NCBI GenBank assembly: GCA_022835595.1
Contig: BQUP01000001.1
Coordinates: 1,984,001-2,048,000 of the forward strand
Origin: Cystobasidium ongulense
Lineage: Eukaryota > Basidiomycota > Cystobasidiomycetes > Cystobasidiales > Cystobasidiaceae
Length of the DNA stretch: 64,000 nt
Reading direction: 5' to 3'
Shown here: in pieces, positions 1 through 10,828 of the stretch
Position numbering within the stretch: the first letter of the stretch is position 1
How the letters are laid out: each line of letters opens with the position of its first letter
Notes under the pieces: model-generated
What the model was told of the DNA's origin: nothing
The model's input: the letters and a program-made list of their open reading frames with translations, nothing else
The model's database searches: none
Translations under genes and position numbers: made by a program

Positions 1-538
1 TGGACCATCTGACCGTTTGGCAGCTCATCCAGTAAGCCTGACATCACAGTCTAGCTCTTTTTACAAAATGCTTACCGAGTTCATCGGTGACAGACGAGAT
101 TGGAAAGGCGATGTTGTCCTCGATTCGACTCTTCCTATTCATCTTGGGTTTGCTAGTATCCCATACTCTTTCCAGCAGCTCATCGAAAAGACACCCAACA
201 AGACCATCGAGAACTTTTGGGAGATTGAAGACGATTGGGCACACCACAATCAGGTCGATATTGCAATCATCCTTACCTCTTATAAGAATGAAGAGGGAGA
301 AAAGCGCCGAGAGATTATCATGACTGTCAAAAGTCACCATCGTATCGACGCCAATGAAGCTGAACGTCTATTCAATGATGCGAAACGGGATATTGAAGCT
401 AGTGAGGACCTTAAACTTACACCTTGGAACAATGGACAGGAACTCCCTCAATGGAGGTATGCTTGGACGCATAATCGGGAGGACGGTGGCAGGAAGATAG
501 TCAGACCTCTCGTTGAAAAGGCGGTTCAGCATTGGTAG
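1..538 (+). CDS. Exopolyphosphatase, C-terminal part (5' end outside window)
   Basis: An open frame enters from the left edge and stops at 538. The roughly 175 visible residues look like the DHHA2 domain that closes the DHH-family exopolyphosphatases (Ppx1). I see an RRDWKG start of domain, an IHLGFASIP strand, a long helix, a VDIAIILTSY strand and an IMTVKS strand, in the order known for Ppx1. These enzymes release orthophosphate from the ends of polyphosphate chains. The catalytic DHH half lies outside the window, so activity cannot be judged. The true exon start is unknown; an acceptor could lie in the first 25 bases. The assignment rests on strand order and short motifs, not on an alignment. 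Confidence 0.6.
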   Translation, partial: GPSDRLAAHPVSLTSQSSSFYKMLTEFIGDRRDWKGDVVLDSTLPIHLGFASIPYSFQQLIEKTPNKTIENFWEIEDDWAHHNQVDIAIILTSYKNEEGEKRREIIMTVKSHHRIDANEAERLFNDAKRDIEASEDLKLTPWNNGQELPQWRYAWTHNREDGGRKIVRPLVEKAVQHW

Positions 539-843
539 TCCCATTTTCTTCATCTCACAACACATCACATCACGTTTGTAGCCAATATTGCACAAAGTCA
601 GTTTGGATCTTAGTTTGATTCTACTTCTGATATTATACTGTAGTCTTCGATCCAGCCAAAGGTCTAGTAACCCGACCACATCCTTTCACGCTCTCTATCG
701 ACGTCTATGCTTATATCGCCTTTGTCCTCCCATTTCACAATATTAATCTTGCCACAGAGCCTGACTTCGCCAACTGGAACCGGCCGATCGGCTTTCCCAT
801 CGACATGCTTGCCTCTACACCGTAACAATACACTGAAGCAGCC
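539..843. other. Intergenic: exopolyphosphatase 3' side and CMC2 promoter
   Basis: There is no coding signal on either strand. The stretch holds the 3' flank of the upstream gene and the presumed promoter of the Cmc2 gene. I see no distinct motif. Confidence 0.5.
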
Positions 844-1203
844 ATGCATCCGCCATTGGCCCATCACCAGCATGAGTGTGAGTAGCTAACTCAGATCCAG
901 CTCCAAATCTCAAACTGACAGCTTCGATGCGGATACAGCGTGCAAGAAGGAAATTGAAGCATTGCAGAATTGCCACGCGTCTTGGAAGAAGTTCTTCGGA
1001 CAATGCAATGGCCTGAAGAACGATCTCACAATATGTCTAAGAGCAGAGGTGAGTTTCCGCACTCTAGCAACGCTCAACTCATGCTGATTGCTGGCGTTCT
1101 ATTGTCACAGCGTCTTGACCGACGCAAGCAGAATCACGAAGATGCAAAGGCGAAACGTGCAAAAGCTGAAGTCCTATGGAAGCAGATAGATGAAGAATCA
1201 TAG
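844..1203 (+). CDS. CMC2: Cmc2-like COX assembly mitochondrial protein (twin CX9C)
   Basis: Three exons (844-875, 922-1048, 1111-1203) join in phase to an 83-residue protein. It starts MHPPLAHHQH, close to the MHP start typical of Cmc2. It then carries two CX9C pairs: C-KKEIEALQN-C and, after a KKFFGQ linker, C-NGLKNDLTI-C. This is the CHCH fold imported into the mitochondrial intermembrane space through Mia40 and needed for cytochrome c oxidase assembly. The tail is basic and charged. The first donor is read as GT at 876, because that is the only one keeping the second exon in frame. Introns of 46 and 62 nt have good GTGAG / CACAG signals. Length, motif spacing and N-terminus all agree with the family. 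Confidence 0.85.
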
Positions 1204-1410
1204 CAGCTGCCTTCTAAAAGCCTCACATACACACACCTCAGGTTTGCGACAATCAAGCATGCGCAATTCTCTATACCATTCATCTTTTCATACCGTACTA
1301 TCGGAGTTTCGCAGTTTACTAAATGTACAAGTACATGGGAAAGTTGGCTTCTCCTTCCCACTATATCCCTCGTTATTATCGCATTACTACAGTCGAATGA
1401 AATGTTGCAT

Positions 1411-2639
1411 CTAATCCATCTTGACCTTTCCATCTGCCGCTCCAAACTGGAAGTGTTCGGCACATAGGATGAAAGTGACTATCGAAAGGACGAGGACTGC
1501 AAGATCATCAAGCAATTGCCCTAGGAGAGCCCAGTACTTCATGCCTGTATACGCGTATGAGGCGAATTTTGGCGGTAGATATGGCATGATGCTGTTAAGG
1601 AGTGAAGGCATAGGTGGACGAGTCTATACGAGAAAAGAACGTCAGGACTGTACAGCTGAGCTGTGGTCGGGCTAGTCCAGCTTGACACACCTTAAAAATC
1701 ACAATGGCGGTTGTTTGCAATATCAACTCGAGCGTGAGAAAGAGATACATGATTTGCTGAGTCAAAGGAATCATTAGCTTTCCTGACAGTACTTCGGCAA
1801 TGATCAGTACACTCACAACTGTCGCAACACCTCTGCCTGTGCCCAGCCATGCCTTTTCGAGTCCTTGCGCGTATTCCGAGGTGGTAGAGTCACCCTGCTT
1901 GCCTCTGGACAATGCAGCCCACCCGTTCCAATCCACATTGCCAATGCTTGTCCAGGTAGACTTGTCTGAGAAAGCTGTATATATCGAGCCGTAACCTTCA
2001 CGTATCCGAGGTTCAATGATAAAGATAGCGTAGAAAGCGAGTCCGACCATAGACAGCAGGTGAACTAGAGGTAATAAACGATCTATCCACGTCTTCTCTT
2101 TTGGTGCTTGAAGATGAACGGGCGTACTCCCAGGCTGACCACCGAACATTTGTGCAAATTGCTCAGGTAGTCCACCTCCACCTCCACCTCCTCCACCTGC
2201 GCCGCTCAGCAGAGCGCTCAGGAAGTCGGGGCCGTCGCCCATGTCATTGGGACCTTGCGCAAGGAGATTTGGAATATCTCCAAATCCTCGCATCGCATCA
2301 GGCGTTGATATGTCGACATCAGGCGGGTCGTCTAGAGGGTTGAAAGCTGGAGCTGCAAGTGCAGGAAGTGTTGCTCGATGTAAAATTGGACTTGCAGATG
2401 CGGCAGGTGAGCGCAATGGGGCTGTATCGAATGGGACTATGCTCAGCAATCCATCTGTAAACTACATTGACTATGTTCGACTCACCTGCTCCGCCTGTCC
2501 CGAATCTAGGTGCCTCTCCATCACCTTTCGCAGCACCCGTGATTTTGGCCAATCTGTCAGCACCGCGAGCTGCGAGCTTCTCTTTGCGAGCCTGAGCCTT
2601 CTTGCGTCTCTCTTCAGCTGCTGCTGCCTCGTCTGCCAT
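1411..2639 (-). CDS. GET2: GET complex subunit Get2-like (tail-anchored protein insertion)
   Basis: Exons 2639-2486, 2454-1691 and 1623-1411 add up to 377 codons in phase. The N-terminus has the cytosolic basic helix of Get2 (AEERRKKAQARKEKL), which in yeast recruits the Get3 ATPase. A Gly/Pro-rich linker with a nine-glycine run follows (about 2180-2215). The C-terminal part has three hydrophobic segments: LLPLVHLLSMVGLAFYAIFI, ATVVSVLIIAEVLSG and a last one near WALLGQLLDDLAVLVLSIV. This is the Get2/CAML layout in the ER membrane. An upstream in-frame ATG would add 18 residues, but the start at 2639 places the basic cluster close to the N-terminus as in the family. The gene is divergent from the PAC2 gene with 133 bp between the starts. 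Confidence 0.75.
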
Positions 2640-2772
2640 GGTGGATATTGTATGGGTTGGAGAAAGACGAAAAGCTTCAGCTTCGTTGATCAAACGAAGT
2701 CGACCACCGCGTCATGTACGCTTCGGCTTGCTTCTTGACTCTGCAATAACTAGAACTTGCTCATTCGAAACA

Positions 2773-3854
2773 ATGTCGACATTCAGGAGCACTTCAAAAG
2801 GCAAAGAACGTGCCTCGTTCACGGCATCAACGCTTATACTCGTCAGTCTCAGCAAGTCATGTGCACCATGCGAAGCGATCATACAACTGAAATACAAAAT
2901 ATACTTGCAGCCGATAGTCTCGCTAGCTAATGTATCTCAATTGGCATCTGATCTACTCGTACATTCGTTACAAATGCAACTCGTTGGACGTTTGACTTCG
3001 AAATATCATATCCCGGTTGTCTCACCACGAGATTACGTGGAAGGTCAAGATCCACCAGCTGGCTTGTCTACACCAGTTGAGGGTAGGCCTGCCGACTTAC
3101 CTTATTGATTTCGGACTACTCAAATGATAATCAAACAAGCAGTCTTTCAGAACGCGGACGCATCTATCACGTTGGTCCAACAGCGCTCGCCTGTAATAAA
3201 AGTACGTCTCCGTACTATCTACCGATACAGCCGCTTTCATGTCAGCTAGCTTACATCGGCTAGCATCTGTCTGTAGTCTCAAAAGGATGAATTCGTCAAA
3301 GCTCTCACAGACTTCATCAAGCAGGAGGGATTTGCGCGAGTATTGCTCGTAGCTGGAGTAGACGCTGGCATGCGCCAGGCCCAAGATTTCGACAAGTATG
3401 CATAGTGTTTCTTTCCTTCCGAATACACGCGTTACTTTCGCTTACTCGTCGGACTTTGTCGCATCTACACAGTCCGAGTCCTTTCCGTTATATAACGACA
3501 CCAAATGCAGCACTTAGTGGTAGTCTCAAAGACGTGATGACAGCCTACGATCCCAATTCTCCTGACCTTCAACAAGACCGCATACCGAACATGCCTTCAT
3601 CCGGTATAACACGACGACTACTAGCAGCCCTGAGCGAAGACTCCGCCAAAGTCGAAGTCTCTGCAATTTTGATGTACGTAGCAGAAGGGGACAATCGCTT
3701 CGATGCGCATGTCTTAGCTCGTGCAGTTGCAAAGGTACTGGATGCGGACATACCAGAAGATCAATGGAAAGAACCGATAAGCTGGAATTTGGGACTATAC
3801 GGACAGGACAGATTACGTGGATCTACAGAGGGCTCTACAGATCTGTATGGATAA
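2773..3854 (+). CDS. ADD66: Proteasome assembly chaperone 2 (PSMG2/Add66-like)
   Basis: Five exons join in phase. Recognisable blocks are STLILPIVSLANVSQLASDL near the N-terminus (strand and helix of the PAC fold), IPVVSPRDY, VLLVAGVDAGMR, then NPSPFRYITTP, the human PSMG2-like PFRYLLTP motif. After these come a SSGITRRLL segment, a MYVAEGDN segment and the WKEPISWNLGLYGQ ending. These match PSMG2 in order. The chaperone pairs with PAC1 and helps build the 20S proteasome alpha ring in the cytosol or nucleus. The frame is lost if any of the introns is retained, which supports the model. The last exon begins after the acceptor near 3470, at PSPFRY. The gene shares a short promoter with GET2. 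Confidence 0.8.
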
Positions 3855-4235
3855 CTTTTTTAAGACGAACGGACAAGCAAACAAGATCTCCTCGCCTTTT
3901 GTAGCGGATGAAAATATGTGTCCAATAGCTTGGGAGAAGCCGTGAATACTGTGATATAACAAGCAGTTAGTGGGGCGAATGACTGACGCCACTGACTATG
4001 TATGTTGGGAAGCCTGGAGCCCATTTTACAAGCAGGGGTGAATTACTTGGTTGAGCCGAGGGATTGCAAAGTTCTTTACGCTTGAGTAGCTACATCAATA
4101 TCAGTTACCAGGACATTTCTCAGGTCGATCGCTTGTCACGAGCAGCGGACCGGAGCACCACTTTTCTCACTTGCTCCAATTCAAGCAACATTAGCAACAC
4201 CTTCTGAGTAACTCCACGCAAAGCCATCGCTCACC
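3855..4235. other. Intergenic stretch before the F-box gene
   Basis: There is no convincing coding frame. It contains the PAC2 3' flank and the upstream region of the F-box gene. I see no repeat or RNA gene. Confidence 0.4.
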
Positions 4236-5183
4236 ATGTCCAGCGACTTGCTCGTCGCAGCGCTGAATCGCGCGACAATGCGCGACCATGAAGCTCGTTC
4301 GCCGCCAATGGCCTCGTCTGCCTCAGCAGCTTCGTCAGAAGCTGAGCACAGCGACAACGACAACGACGATGACAATGCATACACGCCAGTACATACACGA
4401 CCAGGTACTCCAAGTGGTACTCCACGCAAAAGTAGAGAGCTCCACGGTCTCTCTAGCAATAGTGCTGCAAGTACACCAGCCGGCTCACGCTCCTCATCTC
4501 CATCGAGGCTCTCAAAGAAGAAAATGGCTGAAGAGGCAGCGAAGAAATCATCTAGAGATCCTCTGAGAAGGTTCGACAATAGCATAAGCAGCTTGATATT
4601 CCGTGAATTGGATGTCGCATCGCTGGCAAGGTGTATGCGGGTGAGAAGGAGTTGGCGGAGAAGTGCTACGATTAGTGGGTTGTGAAGCCTTCGTATAGTC
4701 CATCTGCCCGTGTACTGACGACTGTCTCACTCTTAACCTGCTCTGTTGTCGTCTGTATCTCTCTTGTCACATTCTCTCACAGACTGGGCCTGGTATCTCC
4801 GCTTTCAAGAACGCCGGAATCAAGAAGTCCTCACAACAGAGCCAATATGGACACGTAAAGAAAGCAAAGAAGATTGGGCACGCCGTTATCGATCTGCATT
4901 TACAATGAACGGATTAGAATATGCGACTGCCTTTGAAATGGAGTATGAGAAAGCTAGAAGCGACGGATATCTCACACCCAAGGAGGAGAGAGAGGAAAGA
5001 TGGGCAAGCGAAGCGACAACTGCGAATCCCAATACCGGCAGCTTTGGAGGCGACAAGGTGGCTGCTAGAGAGTTTTACAAGAGCTTGGGTGGGAGATCCA
5101 AGGTCAAAGGCAAAGGAATGGGAGGCGCCTCTGTGACCGGAGTGAAGGACAGAACAATGTTTGGAGAGGAGGAGTACTATTAG
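4236..5183 (+). CDS. F-box domain protein
   Basis: There are two exons. The donor falls after ...SATI (GTGGGT near 4677) and the acceptor lies before the codon completing NWAWYLRFQERR. The first about 110 residues are Ser/Ala/Asp-rich and look disordered, with an acidic DNDNDDDN run and SP/TP sites. An F-box follows: LIFRELDVASLARCMRVRRSWRR...INWAWYLRFQERR, with the usual L-x-x-L-D pattern and the W that closes the fold. A short region with a KEDWARRYR motif, common just after fungal F-boxes, comes next. There is no LRR, WD40 or other recognition domain, so the partner is unknown. By family it would recruit a substrate to an SCF ubiquitin ligase through Skp1. Confidence 0.7.
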
Positions 5184-5448
5184 TAGCTGAGACTCCGTCA
5201 ATTTGCAGATGTCAACATTATCCTTATCCATGTAGCCTATAGCTAGAGTGTGTACCATCAGCATTACTTTCCTATACAGCAATCCTAATCTCTTCCAGGC
5301 CATTGAATTGTGGCGCGCCGGTGATCACGCTGAAATGTGGCCAGCTTGAGGGCTGCGAGAGCTTGACGGCCTTCATCCCGTCCAATGAATGGCAGCACAA
5401 GCAGCACACCGTTGACAGCAGCATTCCGTCGAGCTGCGGCAGGATGCG

Positions 5449-6803
5449 ATGGTCCTGAGCTACCTCGCATCCTACGTCTATGCGCCGTCCAGCAGTGCTG
5501 CATCGTCGTCGCAGGCTCGGAGCAACAGTGGAGGACCGATACCAACGCGAGCCAACTCGGTGCGACGCACCGCCAATGCGGGCAGATATGGCAACAATCA
5601 CAGATCTGCGTCCAAGAATGGCAGTAGGAGCCGCTTCGAATCGAGTACCATCCCTGAAGATTGCGAGACCGAAGCCGAGAGTTTTGGAACAGCAAACGAT
5701 GATCCAGCTCTAGCTACTATACAGCACATCAACACCGCCAGATCCTTCTACGATGTCGTTGGTGTACCTCAGACCTTCAAGACGAATGAGGACCTGCGTA
5801 GAGCTTATATGGCACGTTGTAGAAGCTGCCATCCAGAGTGAGTTTACCGCTTTCTATTGCGCGTGAAACGGCTTGATCAATCAACGAAAGCTCATCTTTT
5901 GTAATTTTCTCAAATAGCAAATTCCCTAATTACGCAGAAGAAGCTACTGCTGCCTTTCAACGTGTCTCCTTGGCTTATGATACTTTAAGTAAACCTGCTA
6001 GTCGAAAGGCGTACGATTTGGCAGTCGCAAAGAATGGCTTTGGTGGATCTGACGGCGATCCGTTAGGTCCAGGTGAGTCTACATTCTCCTTTTATGCTGT
6101 ACCGCATTATAAAAGTACCTCCTAATACTTGCATCATTCTGCAGACTTTGGAGAAGAGACGCTGCGTTCCGTGCTTTATACAATGTACTGCGAATTCCTA
6201 GAAAAAGGCGATTTCGAAATGGTCAGAGTCCTCGTCGAAGCTCTAAACGCTAGCAATCCTGGTCTCAATCTGGGTGAAGAAGCGATAGAAGGTATTGAGG
6301 GTGCCTTGAAAAGGCTGCGTTCGATGCTACTCTGTAAGCCCCGCTATATCTGTCTGGCTGGGATAACAAAGCTGACTCCGCTCTCATAAGCCGGAGCAAA
6401 GCACTTTCGCATAGTCAAGTTCGAGCTCATACGTCTGTATGAGATCCAGCATGATCTTCGTCAACTATCCTACTTTGACGTCTTTGGTCGTCTTCGACTC
6501 TCACTTCAATTGGCGCGTGTTACGCTGAGTATACCGATGGCTATCGATAAAGCGATGCGGGAGGATGACGATGACGAGGAAGCAGATGGCGCCCGTCGGC
6601 CTGCTGGATATGTGGATAATGACGAAGACGCTCTACATGCTTCTGATCGTCAAGTCGTAAAGAAGGGCTTGTTAGGTCCTAGAGTGGCCGGTGTTTTGGG
6701 CCTGGTACGTTCTGGCGGTTTTCCATGACACTCTGACCAGTATGCTTACATTGGTTTATACAGGCTGTTGCTATTTTAGAAAAAGGCGAACGCTTCATCT
6801 AGA
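5449..6803 (+). CDS. J-domain co-chaperone protein
   Basis: Five exons are inferred. The first about 90 residues are Ser/Arg-rich and disordered. A J domain follows: SFYDVVGVPQTFKTNEDLRRAYMARCRSCHPDKFPN, helices I and II with the HPD loop, then EEATAAFQRVSLAYDTLSKPASRKAYD (helices III and IV). The HPD aspartate is made only by splicing: exon 1 ends CCA-GA and exon 2 gives the third base. The C-terminal half is mostly helical with acidic DDDDEEAD and DNDED runs, and ends AVAILEKGERFI. HPD activates Hsp70 ATPase. No transmembrane segment, zinc finger or known client domain is seen, so it is a class C J protein of unknown target. Confidence 0.75.
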
Positions 6804-7138
6804 AAAGTCTGTCCTTCAAATAATGCAGTCGAAAAGTAGTTTCTCTCAGAGTGTTTCGCTTCAAACCTTGCATATGCCTGTCGCCACCAGGTTACAAACA
6901 CGTCTACTCTGTAGCTTTTTCCGTATCAAGCAGTGTTGGTATTTGCTCTTCCATTAGAAGTGACATTTGCAATAGTTCTCTATATCCTTGTGTATACTAG
7001 ACGCTTGTTCTGCTAGCATTGAGTCAATTATGTATTTTATGACCGTCTTTCTCGTCAGTTCTGACACGCCCTCAAGCATTCGTCCTGGCCTGCCTCTGCA
7101 CCAGCTAGCAGCCAACAGGATTGGGTTGCATCGCAGTC
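6804..7138. other. Intergenic, AT-richer spacer before the oxysterol-binding protein gene
   Basis: Only short frames without coding character are present. It is presumed to hold the J-protein 3' UTR and the promoter of the next gene. Confidence 0.4.
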
Positions 7139-9779
7139 ATGGCGTCAAGCGCAGTGCTCATCGAAGGCTACCTGGAGAAGAAGAAACGGCGTGCCCTGCA
7201 AGGCTATGCGAAGCGATAGTGGGTTATCCTCACAGCTCGATACCGTCCTGCTGCATGGATGCTGATCGGGATCTCTGACGGGCAATACAAACGCATACAG
7301 CTTCATACTCGACAACAACGGCACCCTCAGCTACTCTAGAGTACAAGGAGAGAAAGCGCGAGACTCGGTAGACCTGAGGAAATGCTCGGTCGGAAGAAGC
7401 AAGAAACGCCGTCAGCTTGTGATTGACAGTGGGGACAAGGTGCCATGGCACTGCAAAGCTCTATCTAGCGAGGACTTTGAGAAGTGAGTCGGCGACTGTA
7501 GTCGGTATGCTGCTTGAAAGGCCGTATATCTGACAATTCCGTACTCGCGCATGGTGCTCCTCGTCCTCCAGGTGGACAGCCGCTTTTCATACCTTCGCCC
7601 AAGTGCAAGAGGAGGACACAAGACCACGAAGCGGTAGTGTCGGGAACAAGCTCACCAAGCCCACTGAAAGACTTGTCAATGATCAATCTGCCGCCGAGCT
7701 CGTTCGCCTCATCACTCAAATGACTCCCGTACGTCACGTGCGTCAGTCTCGAGTAGACAACTATTCTAACCGTGGTATTCTGTCTATTCCTGGTTTCCAT
7801 GACTGCATCATTCACTTCTGAATATATTCCGTTAAAACGTTTAGAACATCAACAACTTGGCTAGAATAGCGTCTAGCCATCTGCATCAGCAACAACAACC
7901 ACAGCAAGGCTCTAGCTTCGGAGTCAGTACGCTGGTTGGAGCTGTAGGAACGGTTGCGTCAAGTAAGTAATGTTACAAAGCGATCTGAATTGGCGGTAGC
8001 AGCAGTGTCGGTTTACATCCTTTCAACCTTCGCAGCCATTACCGGTGGCTCTTCCACCACGTCGTCAAACAACGACGACAATGAGAAGCACGAGCTTGCG
8101 AAGAACGTCGCCTCCCTCCGACAGCTCCATCAGCGCGTTCTTGACCTCCTTCATAGTGCTCACCTGGCCCCAGATAGGCAATCGTCTGATTCATTGGATC
8201 GCGCCGAAAGTATATACCATGATGCTGAGAGTACAGGGTCGACTTATGAACTAGACGAAGACGACCTTGGAGCTAGTGATGCGTCCAGTTCCCTCATGAG
8301 CGACAGTAGCTCTGCATCTTCTGATACGTCCGACGATGATGATTCATTCTACGAATCAGGCGAGGAAGGTACAGACGATGACGCAGCTAGCAGCGCAAGC
8401 GATAGAACCCAGCATGCTTCGTCTACTGGCAAACAAGTTAAAAGACGCTCGCGTCTTCCTCATCCTATAGCAGGCAATGAAGTCTCCCTTTTCAGCTTAC
8501 TGAAAAAGAATATGGGCAAAGACCTGTCGAAAGTTGCCTTTCCGGTTAGTATGAATGAACCACTTAGCGCATTACAAAGTATGGCCGAATCACTTCAGTA
8601 CACGGAATTACTAGATCAAGCTGCTAGAATGTCTGATTCGAGCGAACGGTTACTTTACATCACTGTCTTCGCTATAACGACATATTCGAAATACAAGTAT
8701 CGCAGCTCGAGGAAACCTTTCAACCCAATGCTTGGCGAGACATATGAGCTTGTGAGACCTGATAAAGGTAGGCATCCATCTAGGTCAATCGTGAGCGGGC
8801 TACTCTCCTTGCTGACGAAATTTCTGCTTGTCAGGCCTCAAATTTGTATCCGAGAAGGTTTCGCACCACCCGAACTGGTTGGCTGCTTATGCTGAGGGTA
8901 AAGGATGGGACTATACTGCAACAGAATCCGGTCAACAGAAATTTTGGGGTCGAAGCATGGAGAGTACGTATACTTGCTATCAAGCTTTACATACCCGCTG
9001 ACGCTTTATAAACCGTGCAACAGTTCTCCCCGAAGGTATAGCTGAAGTCAGGCTGAAGGAAACTGGCGAGCTTTATACGTTCAGCCGACCACCGTCGTAC
9101 ATTCGCAATATCATGTCAGGTGAGAAATACATTGAGCATGTAGGAGACCTCGAAGTATCAAACACAGATACTGGAGAGTATGCCGTGGTCCACTTCAAAG
9201 AGGGTTCCTCATGGGGTGGAGCAAGCTCGAGAAATAAGATAGACGGTACAGTCTTCGATGCAAATGACAAAGAAAAGATACATATTCAAGGTAAATGGGA
9301 TGAGTATGTCTCCCGCAAAACAGGTGGAAACAGTTCGGAAACAATTTGGCAAATTGCGGATTTCCTTAAAGATGCGCCTAAATGGTATGGATTCTCGGAA
9401 TGGACAGTTGGTTTAAATGAAATTACAGATGATATCAAAGATTGTTTACCTCCAACGGATTCTCGTCTGCGACCTGACCAGAGAGCTCTCGAGAATGGAG
9501 ATGTTGATACTGCCGACGAGGAAAAACGGAAACTGGAACAGAAACAACGCGAAAGACGGCAGAAATGGGAGAATCTCCCAGACGATCAGAAACCTCCTCA
9601 ATTCTTCAAAGAAGAGGAGGACGGTGCTTGGCACTACACAGGTGGATATTGTAGGTCTTTCCTTTTGAAATGTCTATGATCAATCTGGTCGCTGATCCAG
9701 GTTATCTCCTCCTTCCTGCACAGGGGAACGCCGGGAGAAGAAGGCTTGGCGAAAAGAAATACAGGTTTTTGAAATGTGA
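7139..9779 (+). CDS. Oxysterol-binding protein homolog with PH and ORD domains
   Basis: About eight exons join in phase. Exon 1 starts MASSAVLIEGYLEKKKRRALQ and splices to YFILDNNGTLSYSRV, forming a PH domain start (GYLxKK ... KRYFIL). After a Gln/Ser-rich and very acidic linker comes the lipid-transfer ORD. I see the RKPFNPMLGETYE signature (about 8712-8750), EKVSHHPNW (about 8852-8878), FWGRSME, then VHFKE and KIHIQGKWDE strands. The last exon ends YWERREKKAWRKEIQVFEM, a typical Osh C-terminus. Proteins of this type move sterols or PI4P between membranes at contact sites. The linker has an FFAT-like SFYESGE (8344-8364) after four Asp, which would bind VAP in the ER. The usual EQVSHHPP box differs by two residues here. 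Confidence 0.85.
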
Positions 9780-10306
9780 TCTTGCTATTTAATGCGTTAT
9801 ATCCTATTGTCTTATTATGTACCGCCAGACACACGCAGGTAGTTTCATCTCAGTTATCGTAGTTGTTCAGTCAGTCTATTGAAGCTCGTGAAGTAACAGA
9901 TTGGATAAGACTGCGATGTAGCGAAATTTTTTCGGCTCAGCATACTTGCAATCGTCTTAGCACGGATAGCTCAGTGTTGTGACAAAGGAAGCCCCACGCC
10001 TGCTTCCTTGCTGTCCGTTGCGCATCCCAGCTTCAGCGGCAGTCTACGCTCATAAGGAGAGCAGACTTGGGTGCGCGCTTAAAGAAGTAGCAATACTACA
10101 TCCATCAATATATGCATTGTGTCTTATTGCTTCAGAGCTAGCTATAGGGGGCTTCAATGAATGCCGCTTTAGCTGCCTGAGTCGCCGGCTTTTCGTGGTT
10201 TTACAGTACAGATTGGCAGTCGAACATGCGTCTCAATGAATGTAGCCGTGTTATGAGGTAAAGTCGAGCTTTCTGTATCCAGTGACCTACAAGCGAGCCA
10301 AGTCGC
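9780..10306. other. Intergenic between convergent OSH and complex I genes
   Basis: Only one frame of 86 codons without an ATG start or family similarity is seen. A GGATAGCTCAGT string near 9963 recalls a tRNA D-arm, but no cloverleaf follows. Confidence 0.4.
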
Positions 10307-10626
10307 TCAGCGTGAAGCTCTGCAGAACAGGTGGAACGAGGTGAACCGTTGACCTACTCGGTGGGTCCTGACCATCTCTAGGTATTTCTCAGACAGGGCG
10401 TGGCAGCTCTGATAGTGGTTGACACCTTCTGTTCGCCAGCACTTTGCCAGCTCTTCACGGACGAGCCGAGCCTCCATCGTGTTCACCCAGTCGCTTCGGA
10501 TCTTTGCTTCTTGAGCATCGATAACGGCTGTGAACAGGAGGGAGCATGAGCGAATGGTCAAGCTGCACTCTAGATCCTAGCTATCTCTGCTCACCTTGGT
10601 AGTCCTCGAACTTTGCTCTCGACATG
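10307..10626 (-). CDS. Complex I 12 kDa (PDSW/NDUFB10-like) subunit
   Basis: Exon 1 is 10626-10596 (MSRAKFEDYQ) and exon 2 starts at 10527, after a 68-nt intron. The joined protein reads AVIDAQEAKIRSDWVNTMEARLV, REELAKCWRTEGVNHYQSCHALSEKYLEM. This closely follows the fungal NADH-ubiquinone oxidoreductase 12 kDa subunit: REQWV..M..RLVREEL.KC.R.EGVNH...C..L.E.Y. It is an accessory subunit of the membrane arm of mitochondrial complex I, with a Cys-x(11-12)-Cys pair as in CHCH-type subunits. The 3' end is uncertain. Read straight it ends ...LFCRASR at 10307. A 38-nt GT-AG segment would instead give an ending SFTLSDLARL a little further downstream (near 10275). It is divergent from the methyltransferase gene. 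Confidence 0.75.
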
Positions 10627-10828
10627 GTGGATGTGGTCGGTGAACTGGAGAGTTGCAAGCTGGCCAACCTGCGCGAGGCTGTCTGCTTCCGACCATTCCA
10701 GCCAGCCAGCCACATCACAAAGTCGAAAGCCAGCTAGCAAAGTGTTTCGTGCAGAGCACATTCGCCCTTGAACTTGTGGACTGGCCTACCTCGAAATCCA
10801 GTCTACTCCGGCCGAGTAGCTCACCACC

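Noticed and set aside
9960-10040. tRNA-like string GGATAGCTCAGT
   Set aside because: Only a D-arm-like piece; no anticodon arm or GTTCRA T-arm at a workable distance.
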